From: Plantago major
Taxonomy: Eukaryota > Streptophyta > Magnoliopsida > Lamiales > Plantaginaceae
Direction: 5' to 3'
NCBI GenBank assembly: GCA_026545765.1
Contig: CM048841.1
Span: 25,579,397 to 25,643,396 of the forward strand
Length of the DNA stretch: 64,000 nt
Shown: one piece after another, positions 49,611 through 60,141 of the stretch
Numbering within the stretch: the first letter of the stretch is position 1
How the letters are laid out: each line of letters opens with the position of its first letter
The notes under the pieces: model-generated
Seen by the model: the letters and a program-made list of their open reading frames with translations, nothing else
The model's database searches: none
Told to the model about the DNA's origin: nothing
Made by a program: the position numbers and the translations under genes

Positions 49611-49679
49611 TATGCCTAGTAACAACGGATGACTCACAAACATGATGAAGAATTTCCTATGAAACTTTGTAAATGGAAA

Positions 49680-51513
49680 TCGAAGATATTCATCATGAAG
49701 CTATCTCTCGAAACAATCTCCGAAAGACATGTTCGGATAGCTCACATCGAACAAGTGTCGGACATTAATTGCCTTCCGAGGAGCAAAATGTCTTGAATCT
49801 TGAAAAAGTATCAAATCAAAATCGATGATTCACATTCAAATCATTTGGATATTGATCCTACTAGCACTAAACCTATGATGAGATGGATCAAGGATCATCC
49901 TGCAAAAGATGTGATTGGACCAATTAATCAAGGTGTTAGGACTAGGAGAGCAATAGCTGAAAATGCTAATTCTCTCTTTGGATGTTTCATCTCAAATATT
50001 GAACCTAAAAATATAGAAGAAGCATTAGGAGATCAAGACTGGATCTCTGCAATGCAAGAAGAGTTGGATCAATTTGAGAGAAACTAAGTCTGGAAACTTG
50101 TTCCATTTGTAGAAGGAATATCTGTGATTGGAACTAAATGGGTTTTCAGAAACAAGATGAATGAATCTGGTGAAATAACCAGAAACAAAGCAAGATTGGT
50201 TGCCAAGGGATTTACCTGCATCAAGGCTTAGATTTTGATGAGTCATATGCACCAATTGCCAGATTGGATGCAATAATACTCTTTCTAGCCTTTGCAGCTC
50301 ATAAAGATTTTAAAGTTTATCAGATGGATGTCAAAAGTGCATTCTTGAACGGTGAACTTGCAGAAGAAGTTTATGTTGAGCAACCACCTGGATAAGAAGT
50401 TTCCTCAGAAAGTAGAATGGTCTATAAACTACAGAAAGCTCTGTATGGACTGAAACAGGCTCCAAGAGCATGGTATGACACTTTGGCCAAATACCTTCTG
50501 GAAAGTGGTTTCAAGAAAGGTGAAGTTGATAAAACTTTATTTACCTTAAATCATGATGGGAAACTACTCTTAGTTCAAGTATATGTTGATGACATCATAT
50601 TTGGATCTAAGGACAAGCAACTTTGTAATGACTTTGCAAATCTCATGAAAAGTAAGTTTGAGATGAGCATGATGGGAGAAATGAATTATTTTCTAGGATT
50701 GCAAGTCAAGCAACTCAATGATGGAATATTCATTAGTCAAACAAAGTATGCAAAAGATATGCTCACAAAATTCAATCTTAAGCCTTCTGAAAAGAATGCT
50801 AAGATACCTATGAGCATTGGAACCAAAATGACCTATACTGAATCAGATAAGAGTGTTGAAGAACATAAGTATAGGAAATTGATAGGTTCACTACTTTACC
50901 TCACCGCAAGTAGACTGATATTCAATACGCTTGGAGTGTGTGCTAGATTTCGACAAATCCGATGCAAACACACTACAACATTGCTATGAAAATATTAAGG
51001 TATGTAAAAGGTACAAGAGATGTAGGATTGTGGTATCCTAAAGAAAACGGATTGACTTTATTTGGGTACTCGACGCCGATTATCTTTGGATCAACGCTTG
51101 ATAGGAAAAGCACCTCAGAACTTGTCGGGTACTAGACTTATCTCGTGGTTTAGCAAGAAGCAAAACTCAATTGCAACTTCTACCACGAGGCTGAATATAT
51201 TGTTCTTGGTTGTTGTGCAACACAAATTTCGTGGATACAACAACTTAAAGACTATGGACTCGATGAAGAGAAACTCCCATTTTTGTGACAACACAAGTGC
51301 TATTACACACGTAATCCTAAATTTCATGCCAGAACAAAGCATATTGATGTTAGACATCACTTCATCAGAGACCATGTTGAAAAAGGCAATATAGAGATAC
51401 TCAAGATTGGCACTGAAGACCAACTTGCAGATATCTTCACTAAGCCACTACAAGAAAGTAGATTCTTAGCCTTAAGACATAGTCTTGGACTAATGGAATT
51501 ACCAATGAACTGA
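49680..51513 (+). pseudogene. pol: Copia reverse transcriptase and RNase H, unit 3
   Basis: An open run at 49800-50087 ends at a TAA where the other units have a Lys codon. RT continues to 50417-50989 with [15 protein letters not shown] and YVDD at 50582-50593. RNase H (STSGT-type, LISWFSKKQNSIATSTT, HIDVRHHFIRDHVEKGN) follows, frame-broken at 50940-51330, to the pol stop TGA at 51511-51513. Substitution-type stops here look like real decay, unlike the indels. Confidence 0.83.
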
Positions 51514-51521
51514 AAAAGTTC

Positions 51522-51645
51522 AGGTATCTGGAACGGGCATCCAGAGAAGAGGTAGCTGGAACGGGCATCCAGAGAAGAGGTATCTGGAACGGGCATCCAG
51601 AGAAGAGAAAAAGAGAAATCTGGAACGGGTATCCAGAAGTCAAAA
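51522..51645 (+). repeat. 28-bp minisatellite after pol, unit 3
   Basis: GGTATCTGGAACGGGCATCC plus AGAGAAGA is repeated three times, with a fourth degenerate copy after an AGAAAAAGAGAAA break. The copies are more uniform than in units 1 and 2. Confidence 0.88.
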
Positions 51646-52140
51646 AGGCTAAAGAGCAAAAAGACAGCTTAAGATCTCTGAGACGGGAACTCAGATATCT
51701 GAATCACTCTATAAACGGGGAACACAAAGAAGAATAGTACAACTATCTGCAGTCAACTACTCTCTTGAAATTCACATTATTTCTATCTTGATGAAAAACT
51801 TGGAAAGATCCTAAGTATAAGACAGATTCAGATGCAAACAGTGTTCTTGGTCATACAAAAACGTGATTCAGATAGCTAATAGCCAAAATTCATTAAATGG
51901 GCACAATTACACTTGTTGATTGTGATCATTGCTGAAGAAGCAATGGTGACCCTTGATGAAATTAAGCGTTTGATCTATACGGTGGAAATTAATTCACAGT
52001 AAATAGTGGACTGTAAAAATTCCGACAAAGCCCACTTTGCATTTAATGCCGAACTAGCTTTTGCTCACGCCTGCTTGCAAATCACAGATACGTACACACA
52101 AAATCAATTTGTATGTATTTGTCTGTTGAGATTCTATTTG

Positions 52141-52217
<77 letters not shown>

Positions 52218-52405
52218 ATTTTGGCAAAAGAAATCACTTTCGCCTAATCCAAAATTCCGACTTACACAAAAATAGCAAAACCTTCTCTTGATTCTCTGCA
52301 AACCTTCTACAATCTCTGCAAATCAAGATTAAGTTTTTCTGCAAAGAATTACTGAATCAAATCTCTTTCAAACACCAATCCAAATTCCCTACACTATATA
52401 AAGAG
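51646..52405 (+). other. Spacer with (TA)37, unit 3
   Basis: The TA tract spans 52142-52215 (74 bp), twice the unit 1 length and three times that of unit 2. CTATATAAAGAG is just before the ATG at 52406. No other gene is present. Confidence 0.65.
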
Positions 52406-54113
52406 ATGGCCCCAAAGAATTCTTCCACACAGAAATCTCAATCCTCCACTGGTACTGCTGAAAAGCAAACACCAGAGTTGGTTATTGTGAACAACCGACT
52501 GGTAGGAGATTTTAATCCTGACCATTGGACTTCAAATCATAGAATGATTTGGGGTGGTGCCATGGTTGAGGAATACCTCACGGCTGCAATAGAGAACCAA
52601 GCCGACAGAAAGCTGATTCTTGACATGCTTGAAAAGGCACAAATTAAGGGTTTTCTATCTGCTCGCCCAAGTGGAATTTCATCACTCGATGTGTTGGAAT
52701 TCTACAACAACTCCAGGATAAATTCATGTGTTTCTGAAGGCACTGCAATAGTGTCTGTCAAAACCTCAGTCCAAGGAAAGGAAATCCTTCTGGACTTAAC
52801 AACTTTCTGTAAGTTGTTTGAGTTTCAAAATCTTGGAAAGGATTTTGAAATAAACACCAAGGATGATGATCTCCTTAAAGGTGTTAAACAATTGTACAGT
52901 GACGTGTGTGATCTTGAAAAATAGGATACACCCACTGAGTTCAAGCTTGCTGACATCCAAACCAGACATCTGATGGTTCACTGGGATGTATTGGCTTGCA
53001 TTCTTCACAGATGCTTTGATGGTCTACAAGGAGGTGCTGACCAGATAAGCCAAGAACGATGGATCATGATGTTCTTGCTGAATCAACAAGACAAAAGGCT
53101 GGAAAACCCTTTTAACTGGGGAAAGTACGCCTTCATGAAGTTTGTGAAGAAGATTCAAGGCTTCGAGCCTAAGATTGCCAAAGGACTAGCTGAGCCAAAG
53201 GCCACAGTAGGCTATGGTCTGAAGATATGCTACTTGCTGGAGAAGCTTGGCATCAAGCTCAGAGAGACGGCTGAAATAGCCAACAGTAACCTACTCTACA
53301 AATATGAGTATACAAACTTGATGAAAAAGGTTACTAGGTCTCAGAAAGGTTCTAAGAAGCGAAAGTCTGAAAAGGTATCTGAAGAAAAGGTTGCGACCAA
53401 GAAGCCCAGAACTTCAAGAAAGAAGTCTCCTGGCAAATCAGAAGACACACCCATTGAGGTTGTCGATTCTCAGATATCTGCAGGCCTTGCCGATGAACTG
53501 ATAAAGGCTGATAAACTCATCAATGCTGCAAAAGAGTCATCAACTACTGAACAAGTAGCCTCAGCAAGAGAAAGTGCGTTCAGAAATGTTGCGACTAATG
53601 CAGAATGCCTTGCTGATGAACTTATTAATGCTGCCAAAACAGGTGAAAAGCACCAAGCCCCAGCAGAAATCGCAGGAGTAATGGACCAATCAGTTCCCAA
53701 TGTTGGTGAGAGCTCTGACGATGAAGATGATGAACTAGTCTTCTCTCAAGTCCTAGAAAGAACAAAGAGGGCTAAGGTTATCAGAATAAGAATCGGTGAT
53801 AAGGTTTCTGAAGAAGAACCTACACCTCAGGTTGTTGAACAAGCACCTATAGCAAAGGTTGTTGGTGCAAACACATCATCAGGAAACGTTTCTTACGCAC
53901 AACTTCAAGAAGCCCTGATGAGTGGTAATTTAGTGCTGGCAGATGCTGATGAAAATGCCACATCTAAAAATCTGGAAGAACACTCTGTAAGCGATCTTCC
54001 GCCTGCATAAACAATAAACCACAACAACCACAAGTGGTTGATGAAATGGTAAATGAACTCCATTTCGAATTACCAGCATTACAACACGCTGAAGAAAATC
54101 CTGCAAAAGCGCA
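52406..54113 (+). CDS. Extra gene, 5' half, unit 3 (best copy; one internal TAG)
   Basis: An open frame begins at 52406 (MAPKNSSTQKSQSS) and stays in one frame to 54010, broken only by a TAG at 52922-52924. A frame change comes after 54010. The first ~170 residues form a folded-looking domain (WTSNHRMIWGGAMVEEYLT, FLSARPSGISSLDVLEFYNN) reminiscent of the putative plant transposon protein domain found in retroelement accessory ORFs. The next ~130 residues continue it (WDVLACILHRCFDGLQGG, KYAFMKFVKKIQGFEPK). A strongly basic, NLS-like stretch (KGSKKRKSEK, KKPRTSRKK) and an acidic disordered tail (GESSDDEDDELV) follow. No signal peptide or clear membrane span is seen. It sits in the position of Sirevirus env-like ORFs, but the features suggest a nuclear or nucleic-acid-binding protein. 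Function unknown. Confidence 0.75.
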
Positions 54114-54118
54114 GGTTC

Positions 54119-55870
54119 TGTTGGGAAATTTGTTGGGAAATTTCTTGAGAAATTTGTTAGGAATTTTGTTAGATATTGTGTAAAGAATATCTGTTTAGTT
54201 TTGATCAGCAACATGATGACTTATCTTAGTCTCAGAAAGGTGATTAGTACTCTTGGTTCACTTGAACATTGTAAAAGAGGAAACCCACTAAGTATGATAG
54301 TCTAGCTAATTTTGTATAGGATGTTAGGTCTCAAAATGTAATTTTTATTTTATGAAGAGAAGACCAAGAAGAAGACATCCAAGCAAAACAAGCTCAACGA
54401 CATTGAAGACTTGAAGAAAACTGCACAAGATTACTGAATCTGTTGTTCAGATATCTTAGCCAGATATCTTGAAGACATGAATAGTTTCAAACAAACTGTG
54501 TCACAAGAGATATCTGAGAAATAAGAGACATATCTGAAAACAAGGAAAGTGTCCACAGATATCTATTCTCAGATACCTTGAGCTTTAACCACGTTTCTGA
54601 AAAAGAAATATATATTGCAAACAAAGTTGTTTCAATAAATACAAGTGGTATCTCAAGATTGAAGATAAGAACGTGCAAAGAATCAGATAACACTAGTCTC
54701 TGATACAAAGCATAGTTCCGTTGACACTACAGGACAAAAGTATAGTACAATGCATTTAATGCACGGACAGAGATGTCTGAATAAAAGCAACGACAGCTTC
54801 TGAGAAGAAGACAAAACCTGCTACAGTACTATACACAGATATCGATAGTTCGAATTTGAGCCTAACGGATACTATTCAAACGGCACTCAAATTCATCTAT
54901 AAATATCAACACTTAGACTGCTTGAGAGAACACACAGAACCTTAGACACACGACATAACTTGAAAACGCTGAACATCTTACTCTCTAAAAGCAACTTACT
55001 TACTCACTCACAAAGCTTTCTGTTGCGACCAAAGCTTTTGATCTTGAGTAACACTGAAGTTCTAAGTGTCCTGATCCTAAACAAGCAAAGCTATCTGTGA
55101 AGGAGTTGAATCAAAAGATCAACTATCTGAGATTCATTCTCTTGAACAGATATCATAAGACTGGGTCAAGAAATCGAACAAGATACCATACTGTAAAGTG
55201 TATTAAGTACCTTGATTCAGAGCTATCTCAATAATCAATAAGTTATTAAAGAAGCTCATCTGACAACTCAAACCAAAACCAACACCATAACTGGCGTGGA
55301 GTACATGAAGTACTTAGTTTGAAAAATCAGGGAATAACTCCAAGGTTATCGGAGTATAGGAAGTACTTGATTTGGGAAACTAAGGAAATACTCCAAGGTT
55401 ATTGAGTATAGGAAGTACTTAGCTTGGGAAGCTAGGGAATAACTCAAAGGTTTCTGAGTACAGGAAGTACTTGGCTGTGAAAGCCGGGGAACAACTCAGG
55501 GGGAACATTTGGTTGGGAACCAATTGTTAAGAATCTTAGAATAGGATTATTGTAAGGTGAACTCAATTATCTGTTCTAGTGAATTCTAGGTCTCTGATAG
55601 ACCGAAGTCGATTAGTTAGAGGATTACGCCACCTCCAGATACCATTATACCTGTTGTGTTATTTACCTTTCTGTATTTACTCTTCAGCAACACACACACA
55701 CACATTAACTGTTTCTGCACTTATCTTTATTAAGTCTTCCGCACTCTGATTCTAAGTATCAGATATCTATTCAGATATCTGAGAAATAGTTGTTATCGAC
55801 AAAAGTTTTAAAAGACTATTCACCCCCCACCCCCCTCTAGTCTTTTACTTTGCCGTTATCTGGACCAACA
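54119..55870 (+). mobile_element. Solo LTR inside the extra gene, unit 3
   Basis: TGTTGGGAAATTTG...GGACCAACA, 1,752 bp, flanked by GGTTC at 54114-54118 and 55871-55875. The TATA box is at 54897-54905. It lies in the plus orientation like LTR 1 and shares most of its sequence with it, but has its own consistent differences (for example around 55320-55450, with an extra AAGTACTT repeat). The coding frame on its left (ENPAKAQV) resumes on its right (LDKRDQTETSTQYDQPG), which shows it was inserted in an exon. Confidence 0.92.
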
Positions 55871-55875
55871 GGTTC

Positions 55876-58800
55876 TCCAACTCGACAAGAGGGATCAAAC
55901 TGAGACATCCACTCAGTATGATCAACCAGGGGAGGCAACTGAGTTGCACACTCAGGAAAGGTGTGAAGTACCTAAAACATCAAACAAAGAAGTTGTACTG
56001 GAACAAGAAGACCAAAGTACAAAAGGGTCACAAGTTCCAGAGACCAATCAGCCTGACAATGCTCAGGTAGCTGAATGGTTTAACTCCTACCTTGTGAAAA
56101 ATTTTATGCTTGTATATCTTGTTACTTATATAAAAATTCTTTGTTACAGGCTGAGTTAGAAACACAGAAACAAGAGGAAGCTGGAAAGCTTGCCTCGTAA
56201 ACCGAGAAGGAGGTTACCCAACCTCGCCTCTTAAGAAATCGAGCCTGCACTACGTGATAATTGATTCTTAAGATAACACTTTTCAGTCATTTGTCTATGT
56301 GCTTAATCATTTAAAGTAAATGTTTCTAACAGGCTCCAACCGAGAAAGAGGAAGATAAGGCAGAAATGCCAGAGACGAACCCAGAGACCGACAAGGTTTC
56401 TGAAGAACACATCATTGAGCCTTCTAGCATGAAGGTACATGAAAAATCAGTGATAAGTATTCTTCATCATGGGTTATCTTAAACTTCTTCTAAAATATTC
56501 AATACTTTCTACTTACAGGCTCTTTCAGAAGTAGAAATGCAAAGGGAAAAAGTTGCGACATCCCCTGCATCAATGGAAATTGATGAAGCTCCCAAGGCAA
56601 CATCACATGAAAGAATACCAGAAACTGAGAAAGTTTCTGAGAAAAATGACTCTGAGCTTCCTATTGAGGAAGTAAGTCCAAAACTCAGAACTCATTAAAG
56701 CATTTTTGCACAAATTCTTTCAAATAATTTCCTAAGTATTGTATTAATCTTAATTCTCAGGTTCAAGAAAGAAAGGTTGATGAGGACCAGACTTCCAAGT
56801 CTCCACCTCACAACAAGATATCTGAGACACCAATTGTCTCAGTAGCACAAGTCTCTGAGCCTGAAGTACTTACTCAGGTAACTCAGAAACTAAACTACAC
56901 TTCTACTCAGATATCTACAAAAGTTTTGAAGCTCACTCAAAACTCTTTCTTTCAGGCTCAAACGAGTGCAAAGTAGGCTCCCAATGATGAGAAAAGGGAC
57001 CTACTTCCCTTCTTCAAAGCTCAAACCCTGCCAAAGCATATTCAATGCTTCAAGAAATGGCAAAGGTTAAGGTGCTCTGATCTCTCTGAAATATTGAGAA
57101 TCACAGATCAACCAACCAGACGAGCACGAGCTCTTGACTTGAGACGATATCCATGCAATGTTCCTCAACAAAGACACAGCTATGACTCTATTGCAAGGAT
57201 TTCTCCAGAGAAGTGGCGCCTGTTTGATACAAGCCTTTGAACAGCAGATGGTCGACAAGATTACGATGGCATTCAAGCCGATTACGCCTGCACTGCAATT
57301 TATACCTTCTGAACAAGAAGAGGTTAATGGGCAGAAGATCACTATTCCTGAAGTGATCAATCTTGTATATGAAGATGATGAGGAGGAAGAGATAAACGAA
57401 AATGACTTCGATGAACCTCCCACTGACCATCACCAAAAGGATGACACAGACAAAAAGGATGATGATGATGCCCCTGCACCAGGGACCGGAGGAATTTCAC
57501 AAAGAAATCATGCCTCAACTGCTGAAAAGCAAACCGAGAGGAAAGCACAGAAATCTCCGTCTTCATCTCCTCAAAAGTCAACTCATCCATCTTCCCAACA
57601 AAAGGTTATTACTGAACAAGTAGTTGAGGATTCTAATGAAATCGCTCAGAAATTGTTGAATACTCAATCCAGAACTGCTCAACTCAGACAACTGTTGGAA
57701 GAAGAACAACAGCTCCATCTTCAACTGGAAGACCAGATACCTAAATCCAGAGACAAGCTTGACCAATTACAAGATCAATATCTGCAAGAGATGATTGCTT
57801 ACTCTGAGGTTAAAGAGCTACAGGATGCTATAAATGCCATCACCAAAGAACTCGATACTGAAGAAGTATCTGAAATTAAGCATGATGCTAAGGCTGCATC
57901 ATCTTCAAAAGAAGTACCATCCTCCTTCCAAAAAGGGAAGAAACCAATCTCTGAGATGGTTGCTGGACTCGACACAATCGATGAGAATGTCCAAGAGGAT
58001 GAAGATCACTGGGCTGATTACTCAGATGATGAAGAAGACAAGACTTCGGAGCAATCAAGAATGAACATCTAGCAGTTTCACACTTGAAAAGGAAACTGAT
58101 TGCTCCTGAAACTTTCAGCAAACTGCCAAATGTCCACTCCCATGAATACATGAACAGATACCAAGTACTGGCTCATCTGAAAAAGGAGATGTCTTCACAG
58201 AACAAGGAAGTAATTGCCTCCGTCCCCTCTGAAATGAAAAAATTCACTGAGCTCATCACTCAGAGAACAACTAGCATAGTCATTACTCAGAAAGATCTGG
58301 GAATGATAAGGGACGATGATGCGTCTTTAGCTGAAAAAGCTTTCCAAGAGGCAAGTTACACTGCTGGAAAAGCAGATGCCATCCTAGGCCCATCAAGGAG
58401 CTCACTGATAAGGACAATGGACTTATCAAGCAAAATCAGGAGCTCAAAGCCGAACTTCAGAAGTTGGTCACTGCCTACAATTATTTACTAGGGCATTTTG
58501 ACTCTCTCTCAGATTCTTTTATGAGACTGAGTCAGCCAACAATGACTAAGGGGGAAAGAGTGTACAAATTTGGACCTCAAAGTCAGGGGGAATGGGAAGA
58601 AGGAGAAGAAAACAAGAAGAAATCTGGATCTGGTGCGGCTCAGAGAGGAAGAAGAAACATGAAAACTTCCCAGCCACCACTCAGAATCAATGAACCCTCC
58701 TCAAGCCAAGCTGCTTTGCAAATAGTAGTCGCTCGTAAACCCATCAAGGAACTACAATGATAACAAGGGCCATGGCACAGAAACCTCCAAGGAGTACCAA

Positions 58801-59764
58801 GGCTCCAAGGAGAAGACAGGTTAAAGGGATTAATGAATCTTCTGAAGAAAAAGAAGAAGGCCAAATCAAGTCCCTGGGCAATGAAGAAGGCTGTAAAACT
58901 CTCACAAGATTTAATCTTGATGATGATGAGGAAACTGATGAAGATGAAGCTCCTCTTCACTGAAAAAGGAAAATTGAAAGCCTAACTGAGCCCATAGCTG
59001 CAAAGCCCCCAGCAGCTAAAACACCCTCTGGAAATACCAAGTCTATCCAGGGTGGTTCTTCAAGCAACAACCCCAAAGAGAATTCAAGACAGAGAAGGAA
59101 CATACTAAGAGCTGAGCAAAGACAAAGTCAACTTCCACTCAGGCCAGAAGAAGCTAAAATAGAGTATGTGAAGAATGACAATGATTCCTCTGTCTACAGG
59201 TGCATCAATCAGAAAAATGGCTATTGGATTCTGGAACTTAAGCATCTACTGGTAAATTCAAGAATTCCATAACCAATCCATAAACAACTTATGGCATGGA
59301 GAAAAGATAAGCCAACCTTGATCAACACCAATCACATTAAAGCCTGGTTGGATTTTGAAGTTGTCAAGAGAACTGAAGCCATGAGAAAGGACCTCTCTGA
59401 TGAATGTCCATATGGAAAGCCAGATGATGTGCACAGAATTCTGAATATCACAGGAACAGGCACAAGAGCAAGACTCGCTGTGGAACCCTATGAGTCGTTC
59501 TATCTAACTGAAGATCAATACAAGGGTGACATCAAATATCTGAGGATTATCTACGAATACTTCAAGCTTTCAGATATCAGAATAGAGCATGCCTGGAAGT
59601 GGGGAAAGTATCTGTGGGTCAAACATTTTTTCAAGAAAAATCCTACCAAAACCTACAAAGAGGTCTGTGGATTTGCCAGAGACACTGAGATGCTCGTCAG
59701 AACACTTCTCTATGATTATTCTGATGACATCAACAGGTTTGGAGATAGGAAATTTGCAGACTGA
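55876..59764 (+). CDS. Extra gene, 3' half, unit 3 (six exons, best copy)
   Basis: The exon segment after the solo LTR runs to 56066. Then come exons 56150-56212, 56333-56434, 56519-56671, 56761-56877 and 56956-59764, all joined in phase 0. The short exons encode Glu/Lys/Thr/Pro-rich low-complexity protein. The last exon has an acidic stretch (EDDEEEEINENDFDEPP), a Gln/Leu coiled coil (LRQLLEEEQQLHLQLEDQI), a second helical part (SLAEKAFQEASYTAGKADAI, LIKQNQELKAELQKL), an Arg/Lys-rich region (AQRGRRNMKTSQ, STKAPRRRQVKG) and a conserved aromatic C-terminal segment (SFYLTEDQYKGDIKYLRIIY) ending at TGA 59762-59764. Visible breaks are the exon stops at 56197-56199 and 56974-56976 and frame changes near 57130, 58035, 58395, 58735 and 59260. 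I do not recognise a known family. Confidence 0.72.
56067..56955 (+). other. Five short phase-0 introns of the extra gene, unit 3
   Basis: Introns are 56067-56149 (83 bp), 56213-56332 (120), 56435-56518 (84), 56672-56760 (89) and 56878-56955 (78). Each starts GT and ends AG. The fourth has the full consensus donor GTAAGT, and acceptors are TTACAG, CTAACAG, TTACAG, TCTCAG and TTTCAG. All are AT-rich with in-frame stops, of normal plant minimum size, and the exons around them are multiples of three. The same sites are found in unit 2 (40108-40991) and, damaged, in unit 1 (24287-25145). Confidence 0.75.
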
Positions 59765-60127
59765 TCCATAGAACTACTGTTAAAGACTTGAAGAGTTGAA
59801 GACTAGTCTATTAGGATGTTTACTTGGAGCTTGGCTACTCCTGTTGTCCTAATTTACTATGTATTTTTGTATTTTTGCTGACTGAGCAAAATTGTTTTAT
59901 GTATTAAAGTTATCTGTATTCTTTCATTGTAACATATCTGATGAACTTACTCTCAGATATTATTCTATAAAAGATAACTTGTCAGCAAAGATCACACCTT
60001 GTGATTTGGTTGATGTTTACTTTCTGCACTTAATTGAATGAATTGAAAAATCTTAAGAAATGATTAAGTGTTGGGTTGTTCACTCATCCAGATTTTTAAT
60101 AGGTCAGATAGTCATCGTTGACTGATC
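59765..60127 (+). other. 3' untranslated region of unit 3
   Basis: Non-coding. It contains TTTTATGTATTAAAG and T-rich stretches that could act in 3' processing of the extra gene. It is almost the same as 27853-28208 and 43603-43961. Confidence 0.6.
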
Positions 60128-60139
60128 AAAAAGGGGAAA
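60128..60139 (+). other. Polypurine tract, end of unit 3
   Basis: AAAAAGGGGAAA lies two bases before the LTR start at 60142. Confidence 0.87.
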
Positions 60140-60141
60140 TT

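Noticed and set aside
52406-59764. The extra gene as a retroviral-type envelope protein
   Set aside because: No signal peptide, cleavage site or steady membrane span is visible; basic NLS-like and acidic or coiled-coil segments dominate. Position alone is not enough.
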